From Spirosoma profusum (GTDB lineage: Bacteria; Bacteroidota; Bacteroidia; Cytophagales; Spirosomataceae), in contig NZ_JACWZY010000001.1 of the NCBI RefSeq assembly GCF_014699005.1, positions 434,001 through 498,000 on the forward strand: DNA of 64,000 nucleotides, written 5' to 3'. Made by a program: the position numbers and the translations under genes. Below the pieces are notes generated by a model. That model was not told where the DNA came from, searched no databases, and saw nothing but the letters and a program-made list of their open reading frames with translations. Shown in pieces: positions 54,777 to 63,611 of the stretch. Numbering within the stretch: the stretch's first letter is position 1; each line of letters begins with the position of its first letter.

Positions 54777-55847
54777 TTACTTGATATACCGGAAATCTTC
54801 GTTGCCTCTCAGCGCCAGTAGCGTTTCGTACATGAGTTTGATCACGTTCTGAACGTCATCCATGTGAACCGTTTCGACTGTCGTGTGCATGTACTTGAGT
54901 GGCAGCGAAATCAGGGCTGAAGCAATGCCTTCGGTGGCGTAGGCAAACGCATCGGTATCGGTTCCGGTCGAGCGACTAACCGCCTGCCGCTGGAAAGCGA
55001 TTTCCTTCATTTCGGCCACAGCAATCATGAAATCCAGTACGTTATTCTGTACTGCCGGACCGTAGCACAGCACAGGGCCATCGCCACATTTGAGGTCGCC
55101 CTGTTCTTTTTTATCGTACTTGGGTGATTGCGTATCGTGCGTTACGTCGGTGCAGATGGCGAGGTCGGGTTTTAAGCGTCGGGCAATCATTTCGGCACCG
55201 CGCAGACCAATTTCTTCCTGAACCGCATTCACTACGTAGAGCGTGAACGGTAGCGTTACGTTGTTTTCTTTCAGCAATCGAGCCACTTCGGCAATCATGA
55301 ATCCGCCCATGCGGTTGTCCAGCGCCCGGCCAACGTAGTAGCGGTTGTTCATCTCCGTCAGGCCATCCACAAACGTGCAGACCGTACCGACGTGAATCCC
55401 CATATTCAATACTTCCTCTTTGGTTGCCGCACCTACATCAATGAACAGGTCGGTTACTTTGGGAGCCGTATCTTTGGCGAGGTCGCGAACGTGAATGGCC
55501 GGCCAGCCAAAAACGCCTTCAACGGTACCCTTTTTGGTATGCAGATTCACCCGCATTGACGGAGCGATGAGCGCATCAGAACCACCGTTACGTCTGACGT
55601 AGATGTAGCCGTCGTCGGAGATGTAATTGACGAACCACGAAATCTCGTCGGAGTGAGCTTCAATAACTACTTTGTAATCTTTGCCGGCTCCGATCACGCC
55701 AACCGCTGTCCCGTACGTATCGACAATGTATTCGTCGGTGTAGGATTTAATGTAATCGAGCCAAATCTGTTGCCCCGACGATTCGAAACCGGTAGGAGAA
55801 GCATTATTAAGGTATTTGTACAGAAATTCTTTACTGTGTTCGTTCAT
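54777..55847 (-). CDS. M42-family metallopeptidase (glutamyl aminopeptidase/FrvX-like)
   Basis: A 356-residue cytosolic di-zinc aminopeptidase. Metal ligands can be placed: EAHSDEISW (His), GRALDNRMGG (bridging Asp), VVNAVQEEIGLRGA (catalytic and metal Glu), CTDVTHD (Asp) and MHTTVETVHMDD (final His). Forms large tetrahedral particles in other organisms. A single gene with an upstream 22-nt perfect palindrome. Confidence 0.92.
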   Translation of the reverse strand: MNEHSKEFLYKYLNNASPTGFESSGQQIWLDYIKSYTDEYIVDTYGTAVGVIGAGKDYKVVIEAHSDEISWFVNYISDDGYIYVRRNGGSDALIAPSMRVNLHTKKGTVEGVFGWPAIHVRDLAKDTAPKVTDLFIDVGAATKEEVLNMGIHVGTVCTFVDGLTEMNNRYYVGRALDNRMGGFMIAEVARLLKENNVTLPFTLYVVNAVQEEIGLRGAEMIARRLKPDLAICTDVTHDTQSPKYDKKEQGDLKCGDGPVLCYGPAVQNNVLDFMIAVAEMKEIAFQRQAVSRSTGTDTDAFAYATEGIASALISLPLKYMHTTVETVHMDDVQNVIKLMYETLLALRGNEDFRYIK

Positions 55848-55879
55848 GAAAACCAGGAGCTAATTGCGGACTAAATGCA

Positions 55880-55901
55880 AACGGCGTTACGTAACGCCGT
55901 T
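55880..55901. promoter_or_regulatory. 22-nt perfect palindrome
   Basis: Core GGCGTTACGTAACGCC inside a 22-nt uninterrupted palindrome, 33 nt upstream of the M42 peptidase start. Without a loop it is more like an operator dyad than a hairpin. Its centre is TACGTA. Confidence 0.55.
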
Positions 55902-55987
55902 CATCATTCAATAATAAAGGAAAAGTGCTAAAAGACGAGTCTTTTTTGAAATTCGGTGATTACGTTTCGGGCTTGGCAATGGGATAC

Positions 55988-56356
55988 TTACTGCGTTGCT
56001 TCCTCTACAGAACCAACAAACTTGATCAGACTGCCTTTGTTGCTCTCAAAAATGAAATCCCGCAGACTTTTACTGGTATAGCCTGAAAAGTCGCCCACGA
56101 TAGCTAGTTGAACACGATACGTCGAGAATTTCTGAAGAATATCGCCCGCAAGCCTGGTTTTCAGGTCGAAAAATTCGGGGGAGAGGTTATGCTGATGGAT
56201 GATAATTTTCTCGGCACCCTGATACGCACAGTTTGCCAGTATGTCCAAGCCATCTTCCAACGTATTGATAATGACCATATCTGATGTTACTTCGGCAATT
56301 TCCTTCCCATTAACGGTTTTGATAGCTATTTGCATGGTTGAGTCGTGCTGATTCAT
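55988..56356 (-). CDS. DUF4180 family protein
   Basis: A 122-residue soluble protein. IKTVNGKEIAEVTSD, DGLDILANCAYQGAEKIIIH, FFDLKTRLAGDILQKFSTY and AIVGDFSGYTSKSLRDFI match the DUF4180 pattern. Function unknown. ATG 56335 (MQIAIKTV) is an equally possible start. Confidence 0.82.
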   Translation of the reverse strand: MNQHDSTMQIAIKTVNGKEIAEVTSDMVIINTLEDGLDILANCAYQGAEKIIIHQHNLSPEFFDLKTRLAGDILQKFSTYRVQLAIVGDFSGYTSKSLRDFIFESNKGSLIKFVGSVEEATQ

Positions 56357-56429
56357 TACATTCAGTCAACAGACGTAGCGCAAAGATACGCCCTTGTCTG
56401 TTGACTGTATCTGAACCGGAAAACTATCA

Positions 56430-58811
56430 CTAAAACGCCATCCGATAACTCAGCACTGGCAAAAGGCCCATCTGATAGCTGGTCCGAACGTTACCCGACT
56501 GCGCATCGAAATATTGCCCGAAGATGTTTTGGCGGTTCGTTACGTTCTGAATGTCCAGCGAAAGGGTTCGGGTTGAGCGAGGTCGGTTGCGCTTGTAACT
56601 GAGTCGAATATCGGTGCGGAAGTAATCGGGTAGGGTTTGGGTGTAGGTCAGATTTTCGTAGTAAACCGTTTCGCCCTGCTGGCGAGATGCATCCAGATTG
56701 ATGGGCGTATCGCGATAACCACCATAGTACGTTAGCTTTACGTTCAAACCTAAAATACCGTTACGTCCCGCACCTGTAGTAAATTCTTTACCAGCCAGAA
56801 AACTCGTCGAAAATCGCCCATCGTAGCGGCTGTTTCGCCAGATTTTATCTGATCCCTGGTATTCGGAACGATAAAATGATGACGAGAGCAGAAAGTAGAA
56901 ATTGTTGTGCAGAAACTGCTCCAGCGTAAGCTCAAGACCATAATTTCGGCCAATACCTGTATTGATTAACGCTTTATTTGTCAACCCAAAAGGCTGGTTT
57001 ATGAGCGCAAATGAATCTGACGTATCGGCGCTTACGGGAATGTTGACTACATGCTGGTAATACGTTTCCGCTTTCAGTCGTAGATAATCCGTCAGTTTCC
57101 GGTCGTAAGCTAATACTACGTGGTGTGAGCGCGTAAAACCCAGATTTCGATTCGCTAACCGGAGACCATTGGCCGATAATTGCTGAGAAAGCAACACTGC
57201 CGGATTTTGCGTCTGACTATGCAGGCCATACCCCAGACTCAGCGCCTGCCCTGGTTTAAATGACCAACGTAGCGATCCGCGTGGTTCCAGCGCGTCAGAA
57301 CCATTCAGGAACAAACGCAGATAATGAAGCCCCGCATTTAGCGTCAGTGATTCCGAGAAGCGGTAATTCCATTGTCCAAATGCCTGAAGCGTTTGCGTAG
57401 TAGGCGCGGGCGACTGTGGACCAGGAACTGCAACGGTAGTCTGAAGCTGGTGTTGTTCAGCATTCCACTCCGCCCGGTTCAGGTTACAATGAATCTGAGT
57501 ACCAATTACGCCTGCCCGAATGGTGTGCCGGGCGTCGAATTTATAGGTTAACGTACTGGAAAGGATATTTTTCCAAACGGAATATTGCTCCCGGCCGCGT
57601 GGCTCTGCTACGTAGTTTTCGGTCAGGTAATCTCCCTGATACTTGTTCTGATAGCCCGACGCCGAAGCCACCGTTTTCAGGAAAGCGTGACGACCAATAT
57701 TGATTGAATGGGTAACGCCAATTGCTCCCGTATTGGCCAAAAACTGTTCGTTGTAACGGTCACCCTGATTGGCCCAGGCTGTTGAATCTCGCTTGGCCTC
57801 TACGGATTGATCGCTCAAACCACCAAAACCAAAAAGCGTGAACGTACCTAATCGATTGGTGGGCAGGTAAACGTTGAACGACAAATCCTGGAACGTAGTG
57901 ACGCCCGTACCAACGTTAACGCCCAGTTTACTCAAAATACCAAGCGTGGAGTAGCGATAATTGAACAGATACGAACCTTTGTACTTTTTGGAAAATGGTC
58001 CTTCACTCGATACGTCGATACCCAGCACGCCCGCCTGAATGGTGCTTTCGCGTTTGGCGTTGTTTCCTCGGCGAAGCTTCAGATCAAACACACCTGATAG
58101 AGCATTTCCATATTCGGCAGGAAACGCGCCTGTCATAAAATCAGAGTTGGCTAGTAGTTGAGCGCTCAGAATAGAAATGCCGCCCGAAGCCGCGCCCAGA
58201 CTGGCAAAGTGATTGGGATTCGGAATTTCGACGCCTTCCATGCGCCAGAGTAGTCCGTTGGGCGTATTGCCCCGGATCACAATCGTATTATTGCCATCGT
58301 CGGCACCGACTACACCCGCGTAGGCCGTTGCCATGCGAGCAGGATCGTTTACGGCGGCTGCAAAACGCTGCGTTTCTTCGACCGAAAATGTCCGGGCCGA
58401 AACAGCCGCCATCTCGTTCAACGGTTTGTCTTTTTCGATGGTTGGTTTTACCGTGATTTCCGCGAGCTGGGCCACCGATTCCTCCAGCGACACGGTGAGC
58501 ACGAGTTGCTTTCCAGCATCGACAACAAGATTCGACAGAATCAGGTCTTTATATCCAACAAACGAAATTTTGAGCGTCTGCCGACCCACTGCTACGTCGG
58601 TGAGCCGAAACGTACCGTCGGTATCGGTATTGGTGCCTTTCGTAAGCTGGTTTGGGAGTGCCGGATTCAGCAGTGCGACAGTAGCGCCGGGAATCGGCGT
58701 TTGCAAACTTTGGTCAACGACCGTACCACGGATGGTTTGCGTAAGTGGCTGAGCAAGTAGATTGTAGGAGAGAAGTAGGCCGGAAACAGCCAGAAATGAA
58801 CGTAGTAGCAT
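56430..58811 (-). CDS. TonB-dependent receptor
   Basis: A 793-residue outer-membrane receptor. Signal peptide (LAVSGLLLSYNLLAQ), CarboxypepD_reg-like domain (TIRGTVVDQSLQTPIPGATV), plug domain (SVEETQRFAAAVNDPARMATAYAGV and NTIVIRGNTPNGLLWRMEGVEIPNPNHF), then a barrel ending YRMAF with terminal Phe. The plug motif is close to receptors for unknown organic ligands. No SusD partner is adjacent, so it is not a classical glycan-uptake pair. Confidence 0.92.
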   Translation of the reverse strand: MLLRSFLAVSGLLLSYNLLAQPLTQTIRGTVVDQSLQTPIPGATVALLNPALPNQLTKGTNTDTDGTFRLTDVAVGRQTLKISFVGYKDLILSNLVVDAGKQLVLTVSLEESVAQLAEITVKPTIEKDKPLNEMAAVSARTFSVEETQRFAAAVNDPARMATAYAGVVGADDGNNTIVIRGNTPNGLLWRMEGVEIPNPNHFASLGAASGGISILSAQLLANSDFMTGAFPAEYGNALSGVFDLKLRRGNNAKRESTIQAGVLGIDVSSEGPFSKKYKGSYLFNYRYSTLGILSKLGVNVGTGVTTFQDLSFNVYLPTNRLGTFTLFGFGGLSDQSVEAKRDSTAWANQGDRYNEQFLANTGAIGVTHSINIGRHAFLKTVASASGYQNKYQGDYLTENYVAEPRGREQYSVWKNILSSTLTYKFDARHTIRAGVIGTQIHCNLNRAEWNAEQHQLQTTVAVPGPQSPAPTTQTLQAFGQWNYRFSESLTLNAGLHYLRLFLNGSDALEPRGSLRWSFKPGQALSLGYGLHSQTQNPAVLLSQQLSANGLRLANRNLGFTRSHHVVLAYDRKLTDYLRLKAETYYQHVVNIPVSADTSDSFALINQPFGLTNKALINTGIGRNYGLELTLEQFLHNNFYFLLSSSFYRSEYQGSDKIWRNSRYDGRFSTSFLAGKEFTTGAGRNGILGLNVKLTYYGGYRDTPINLDASRQQGETVYYENLTYTQTLPDYFRTDIRLSYKRNRPRSTRTLSLDIQNVTNRQNIFGQYFDAQSGNVRTSYQMGLLPVLSYRMAF

Positions 58812-58896
58812 AGCGTTTTGATATGGTTACAGCTATGACCACTCACTACGTATGCACCCCTACGCCCTCATTTATTTTTACACCTGAAGGGCAAAA

Positions 58897-59310
58897 TCAA
58901 AACCCGATACGTTCCCGTTTCTCTTCCATGCCCATCGAACGTAGCAGGTCAAACGCCACTCGCTCGTCGTATTTCCGTTTCCAGTAGTCGGCTTCCAGGC
59001 GAAGCTTATCCAGCTCAATTTGCTGTTTTTCAACCAGTAAACGTAGTGTTTCCAGTTCATGATGAACCACTACGTCGGGTTTTTCTTCGATCACCTGTGC
59101 TGGAATAGCGTCGTCCGACAATAAAGATAGGGGCGCTACGTCCAATGCCTGAGCAATCTGGGTCAGGCGGGAGAGCGTCAGATCGGTTTTGCCGCGTTCG
59201 ATGTCGCCGTAAGCCGTGGTCGACAGATTGAGGAGATCGGCCATGTTTTCCTGCGATAAACCGCGCTGAAGCCGCTGTAAACGTATTTTCTCGCCGATGG
59301 AATTTTTCAT
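58897..59310 (-). CDS. XRE-family transcriptional regulator
   Basis: A 137-residue protein. Residues 7-62 are a Cro/CI helix-turn-helix (IRLQRLQRGLSQENMADLLNLSTTAYGDIERGK). The rest is a coiled-coil segment (ETLRLLVEKQQIELDKLRLEADYWKRKYDE). Divergent from clpP, so it may control it, but nothing in the sequence proves that. ATG 59310 chosen. Confidence 0.88.
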   Translation of the reverse strand: MKNSIGEKIRLQRLQRGLSQENMADLLNLSTTAYGDIERGKTDLTLSRLTQIAQALDVAPLSLLSDDAIPAQVIEEKPDVVVHHELETLRLLVEKQQIELDKLRLEADYWKRKYDERVAFDLLRSMGMEEKRERIGF

Positions 59311-59445
59311 ATCAAGTAACAACGATAAAATCTAAACCAAAACCGACAGGGTTTTTCGGATTCATAACGCAAATTTGTAACGAAACGATTCTCGAACTTA
59401 CACCAGCTGTTTCTGGTTTTCAAATTAACGGATAGAAACCTAATT

Positions 59446-60135
59446 ATGAATTACGAAAAAGAATTCCGCAAATTCGCTGTACATCACATGGGCCTCAACG
59501 GACTGACGGTAGATGGCTATGTGAACCATACGATTAACAACCATACGGTTGAAAACATGACCCGGTCGGTTATTGAAGAACGGCCGATGAATTTCCGTGA
59601 AGTTGACGTGTTCTCGCGGCTCATGGCCGACCGGATCATCTTCATGGGCTTACCTGTCGATGACAATATTGCCAACATCATTGTGGCGCAGTTGCTGTTC
59701 CTGGAGTCGGCCGATCCGAAAAAAGATATTCTGATGTATCTGAATAGCCCCGGCGGTTCGGTGTACGCCGGTTTGGGTATTTACGATACTATGCAGTACG
59801 TTCGCCCGGACGTAGCGACGGTCTGCACTAGTTTGGCCGCTTCGATGGGCGCTGTATTGCTGGCTGGTGGTGCGGCTGGCAAACGGTCGGCTCTGCCACA
59901 CGCACGGATCATGATTCACCAGCCATCAGGTGGCGCTCAGGGGCAGTCGGTTGACATTGAAATCACGGCTCGTGAAATTGTGAAACTTCGTGAAGAACTG
60001 TATCAGATTCTGGCCGATCACTCTGGCAAATCAGTTAAAGAAATCGAGAAAGATTCGGATCGTGACAAATGGATGCGGGCCGAAGAAGCGAAAGAGTACG
60101 GTCTGATCGACGAAGTGCTACGTCGCGAAAAATAG
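59446..60135 (+). CDS. clpP: ATP-dependent Clp protease proteolytic subunit
   Basis: A 229-residue ClpP. The catalytic Ser is in [14 protein letters not shown] (about residue 132), His in [11 protein letters not shown] (about 157) and Asp about 50 residues later in the handle region. [20 protein letters not shown] is the conserved core. Forms a 14-mer degrading proteins fed by ClpX or other Clp ATPases. The N-terminus is longer than in E. coli. A strong terminator follows. Confidence 0.96.
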   Translation: MNYEKEFRKFAVHHMGLNGLTVDGYVNHTINNHTVENMTRSVIEERPMNFREVDVFSRLMADRIIFMGLPVDDNIANIIVAQLLFLESADPKKDILMYLNSPGGSVYAGLGIYDTMQYVRPDVATVCTSLAASMGAVLLAGGAAGKRSALPHARIMIHQPSGGAQGQSVDIEITAREIVKLREELYQILADHSGKSVKEIEKDSDRDKWMRAEEAKEYGLIDEVLRREK

Positions 60136-60173
60136 TAAGCAAAAGTTGCTCATAAACAGAGTGATACGTATTG

Positions 60174-60212
60174 AAAAAGGCAGGAGTTACGAATTGTAAT
60201 TCCTGCCTTTTT
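60174..60212 (+). terminator. Rho-independent terminator after clpP
   Basis: AAAAAGGCAGGAGTTAC (60174-60190) pairs with GTAATTCCTGCCTTTTT (60196-60212), a 17-bp stem with one G-T pair and a terminal T-run. It separates clpP from the downstream lipoprotein gene. Confidence 0.9.
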
Positions 60213-60298
60213 TGTGTAATTAGCAGAGGATATATAACTCTTTTTCTATGAAGTGGTTATATAATTCCAGCGTGAAAACGCGCTAACTACCCATAACG

Positions 60299-61162
60299 AT
60301 GAAACGTGCAGTCCCACTTAGCTGGCTTATCGGCCTGATGATGCTCTTTTTATGGGCAGGCTGCTCGAAACCGGCCGAGGTTAACGGCCCCGTTACGTCG
60401 ATACCAAATCCAACAACCCCTGCTACGTCTGTTCGCCTGAAACAACTTCAGATTATAAATCGGGTTGCATCGTTTGTCGATTACACGTACGACGCACAGG
60501 GAAGGCAGGAATCAGTACAGACTTATAGTCAACGTAGTGGCGAAGGAAAAGATGAAAGCCCAGCCACGCTTGTTACGTATGATTCCCAAAATCGTCTGTT
60601 AAAAACGGAAGACGGCTGGTTCACGCTTGATCCTACTAATCACAGTGTCACGAAGAAATTGGTAACTCAGTGGCAGGAATTTGCGCATCAGGGAGTTGTG
60701 ATGTCGATAAAAACATTTCTTGTTGATCCAACAGCTTACAACAACAGCCCGGAAATAACCATTGAGACGAATGCGCAGGGGCAGATTGTGAAACAGGTGC
60801 AGAAAAAGGCCGATGGTTCGACCGTCGAAACCACGTATCAGTATGATCGTGAGAACGTAGTACAGGGCGAACAAATGATACGTAGCAGTCACGGTGCTAT
60901 AAAAAGCCGTTCGCGGAGTCTGTATATTTATGACACCAATCCGAATCCGTTACGTGGTTTACTGGGACCGTATGGCGGTCTGAATGTTCAATCTTACACC
61001 AGCAAAAACAACGTAACAAAATGGACATCGCAAGGGCTTTCGCCGGATACGGGTTCGGTGCTTTCGGAAACCACTACGTATTACGATTACAGTTATTCTG
61101 AAAAAGGCTGGCCTGTCAGTTACGAAACTTCTACCGCTAAGGCAACTTATATCTATTACTAA
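60299..61162 (+). CDS. hypothetical lipoprotein, YD-repeat-like
   Basis: A 287-residue protein with lipobox (LFLWAGCSK, Cys near residue 22). The body repeats YxYDAQGRxxSxxTY-like strands (VDYTYDAQGRQESV; VTYDSQNRLLKTEDG; YQYDRENVVQGEQM), similar to the YD/DUF4595-type beta repeats of Bacteroidota lipoproteins. Function unknown. It separates clpP from clpX and has terminators on both sides, so it is transcribed on its own. Confidence 0.75.
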   Translation: MKRAVPLSWLIGLMMLFLWAGCSKPAEVNGPVTSIPNPTTPATSVRLKQLQIINRVASFVDYTYDAQGRQESVQTYSQRSGEGKDESPATLVTYDSQNRLLKTEDGWFTLDPTNHSVTKKLVTQWQEFAHQGVVMSIKTFLVDPTAYNNSPEITIETNAQGQIVKQVQKKADGSTVETTYQYDRENVVQGEQMIRSSHGAIKSRSRSLYIYDTNPNPLRGLLGPYGGLNVQSYTSKNNVTKWTSQGLSPDTGSVLSETTTYYDYSYSEKGWPVSYETSTAKATYIYY

Positions 61163-61228
61163 ACGTAGTGAAACTGACGGTAGACTTGGCTGTTTGCTGG
61201 TTGATTAATAACTTTGTTTATTCCAGCT

Positions 61229-61253
61229 AGCTCGGACATACCGGGCTTTTTTT
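61229..61253 (+). terminator. Rho-independent terminator
   Basis: AGCTCGG (61229-61235) and CCGGGCT (61241-61247) around 5 nt, then a T-run. It ends the lipoprotein transcript upstream of clpX. Confidence 0.8.
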
Positions 61254-61336
61254 GCCGAATAGTAAAATCCATTGACCACCGGCAACGTAACGCACTGGTT
61301 ATCCGTTAACTATACTTATTTACACTGCAAACGTTC

Positions 61337-62569
61337 ATGCCACAAATAAGTTGCTCGTTCTGTGGACGGCGCAAAAATGAAGTGATGGTGCTGTTGTCGG
61401 GCATCGACGCGCACATCTGTAACTACTGCATTGAGCAGGGGCATCAGGTTGTACTTGAAGAAATGCGTCCGCGCAAAAGCGAACCTTCTGAAGTTCACAT
61501 CAATCTCATTAAACCCATTGAGATGAAACGGCACCTCGACCAGTACGTTATTGGTCAGGACGATGCCAAAAAAGCCATTACTGTGGCCGTTTACAATCAT
61601 TACAAGCGGTTAATGCAACCCAAAACCAACGACGACGTAACGATTGAGAAATCGAACATCATCATGGTAGGCGAAACGGGTACCGGCAAAACGTATCTGG
61701 CGCGTTCCATCGCTAAAATTCTCGAAGTACCGTTCTGCATTGCCGACGCTACGGTGATTACCGAAGCTGGTTACGTGGGCGAAGACGTAGAAACGATTCT
61801 GACACGCTTGCTGCAAGCCGCTGATTATAACGTAGAAGCAGCCGAACGTGGCATTGTCTATATTGACGAAATTGATAAAATCGCCCGCAAATCGGATAAT
61901 CCCAGCATCACGCGCGATGTGAGCGGGGAGGGCGTGCAACAAGCGTTGCTGAAACTGCTCGAAGGGTCGGTTGTGAACGTACCACCCCAGGGCGGACGCA
62001 AACATCCCGATCAGCGGCTGATTGCGCTGAATACTGAAAATATCCTGTTCATCTGCGGAGGGGCTTTCGATGGTATTGAACGGCACATTACCAAACGTGT
62101 AAATACCCGGCCGATTGGTTTTTCGGGAGATCGTCGGTTAAACGATACGTTCGAGCGGGGGCATCTGATGCGGTATATTTCGGCGCTCGATTTAAAATCG
62201 TTCGGGTTGATTCCTGAATTGATTGGCCGCCTGCCCGTACTAACCCACCTCGAACCGCTCGATCGGAAGGCGTTGATGCAGATTCTGACGGAGCCGAAAA
62301 ATGCCATCACCAAACAATATGACAAACTCTTCCGCATGGAAGGCATTACGCTCCATTGGGACGATAGTGCGCTGAATTACATTGTCGATCAGGCGCTTAC
62401 CTACGGATTGGGCGCTCGCGGACTACGTTCGATCTGCGAATCTATTATTACTGATGCCATGTTCGAGATGCCGTCGCAGACAGGCGTTACTGAACTGACT
62501 GTGAGTCTGGAATATGCTCAGGAGAAATTCGGGAAATCCACTACGTATCAACTCCGCTCAGTGGCATAA
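61337..62569 (+). CDS. clpX: ATP-dependent Clp protease ATP-binding subunit ClpX
   Basis: A 410-residue ClpX. The N-terminal zinc-binding domain has [11 protein letters not shown] and CNYC, the AAA+ part has Walker A GETGTGKT (about residue 112), Walker [17 protein letters not shown], pore loop region GYVGEDVE and sensor 2 [10 protein letters not shown]. It unfolds substrates for ClpP. The IGF loop that docks on ClpP can be placed near [10 protein letters not shown]. It is not in one operon with clpP here. Confidence 0.97.
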   Translation: MPQISCSFCGRRKNEVMVLLSGIDAHICNYCIEQGHQVVLEEMRPRKSEPSEVHINLIKPIEMKRHLDQYVIGQDDAKKAITVAVYNHYKRLMQPKTNDDVTIEKSNIIMVGETGTGKTYLARSIAKILEVPFCIADATVITEAGYVGEDVETILTRLLQAADYNVEAAERGIVYIDEIDKIARKSDNPSITRDVSGEGVQQALLKLLEGSVVNVPPQGGRKHPDQRLIALNTENILFICGGAFDGIERHITKRVNTRPIGFSGDRRLNDTFERGHLMRYISALDLKSFGLIPELIGRLPVLTHLEPLDRKALMQILTEPKNAITKQYDKLFRMEGITLHWDDSALNYIVDQALTYGLGARGLRSICESIITDAMFEMPSQTGVTELTVSLEYAQEKFGKSTTYQLRSVA

Positions 62570-62572
62570 GGA

Positions 62573-62600
62573 GTAGAAACAAGGTATGCCTTGTTTCTAC
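62573..62600. terminator. hairpin after clpX
   Basis: GTAGAAACAAGG (62573-62584) and its exact inverse (62589-62600) around 4 nt, just after the stop. No T-run follows; probably mRNA-stabilising. Confidence 0.6.
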
Positions 62601-62620
62601 AACAACCCTATAACTTCTTA

Positions 62621-62665
62621 AAAAATCCCGCCGGTTGCACGTAGCAAAACCGGCGGGATTTTTTT
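62621..62665 (+). terminator. Rho-independent terminator after clpX
   Basis: AAAAATCCCGCCGGTT (62621-62636) pairs with its exact inverse (62648-62663), followed by further T. A strong GC-rich stem. Confidence 0.92.
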
Positions 62666-62761
62666 GTGCTGATTATTTTTTTAGGTCGATGTTAACAAAT
62701 AAAGGCTTCGTCGGTTTTACCCATTGAAAACTTATTCGTTACACATAAAACCAAATTTGTT

Positions 62762-63361
62762 ATGAAAAAGAACTCCAGTCAATTACTGGCCAGTCTGTTG
62801 ATGATTGCCGTTTTTGCTGCCTGCAGCCGACCAGTCGCTTATTTTCAACCAAGTGCCCGCGAACATTACACCCAAGCTCCTGCAAAATCTGAAGTCGTAA
62901 GTCCTGTTGAAGCCACTGCTCCAGCCACGCTAGCTCCTGCTGTTACGCCAGCTGAACAAGTGGCGCAAGCCAATGCCCAACTTGATAAAGTCGATGCGTT
63001 AGTACGTAACGACAGCAAATTGGCGGCCGACAAAACCGTGCAGAAACGACTGAACCGTATCCGGGCATTGGTAGCATCGACCACGGCTAAAACCAACGTA
63101 GCATCGGTAGAAAGCGGGTCGACCAAAAAAATGAATCTGGTGGAGCGCATGATGCTCAAGAAAATGAACAAGAAAATCAGCAAACAACTGGCTCCGGCCA
63201 ATCCCGAAAAAACCATGCTTAACTCGGGTACGTTGGCTACGGGTGCTGTGCTGGTCCTGATCGGTTTACTGCTGCTGTTGCTCTCTACCGGTACCGGCGC
63301 GACCATCGGTCTGATTGCGCTGATAGTCGGTGCTGTGTTACTATTGGTAGGTTTGTTATAG
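62762..63361 (+). CDS. small lipoprotein with C-terminal membrane hairpin
   Basis: A 199-residue protein. The lipobox VFAACSRP puts the lipid Cys near residue 21. SRPVAYFQPSARE follows directly. The middle is Ala/Pro/Val-rich and helical (QANAQLDKVDALVRNDSKL). The C-terminus has two hydrophobic helices (LATGAVLVLIGLLLLLLS and IGLIALIVGAVLLLVGLL) split by GTGATIG. The next gene, at 63612, is a close paralogue, so the pair arose by tandem duplication. I do not recognise the function. Confidence 0.78.
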   Translation: MKKNSSQLLASLLMIAVFAACSRPVAYFQPSAREHYTQAPAKSEVVSPVEATAPATLAPAVTPAEQVAQANAQLDKVDALVRNDSKLAADKTVQKRLNRIRALVASTTAKTNVASVESGSTKKMNLVERMMLKKMNKKISKQLAPANPEKTMLNSGTLATGAVLVLIGLLLLLLSTGTGATIGLIALIVGAVLLLVGLL

Positions 63362-63611
63362 CATTCGAATCCCCATCGGTTTCGATAAATCGTTATCCAG
63401 TTGAAAACGTATATCCTGTATAGTTAACGTTCTTTTAGAAGACTATTACCAGGAATGCACCCGCTAATTGGCATGATTTAGTCCGAACAGATGGGGATTT
63501 TCTTTATAATTGAGTGCAGATTTTGGTATTTTTTTTAATCAGCACGCAACAAAGTCGTAACGTCGCAGTTGTTGTGAGAGAAAATCAATCATTCACATTA
63601 AAACATACCTT

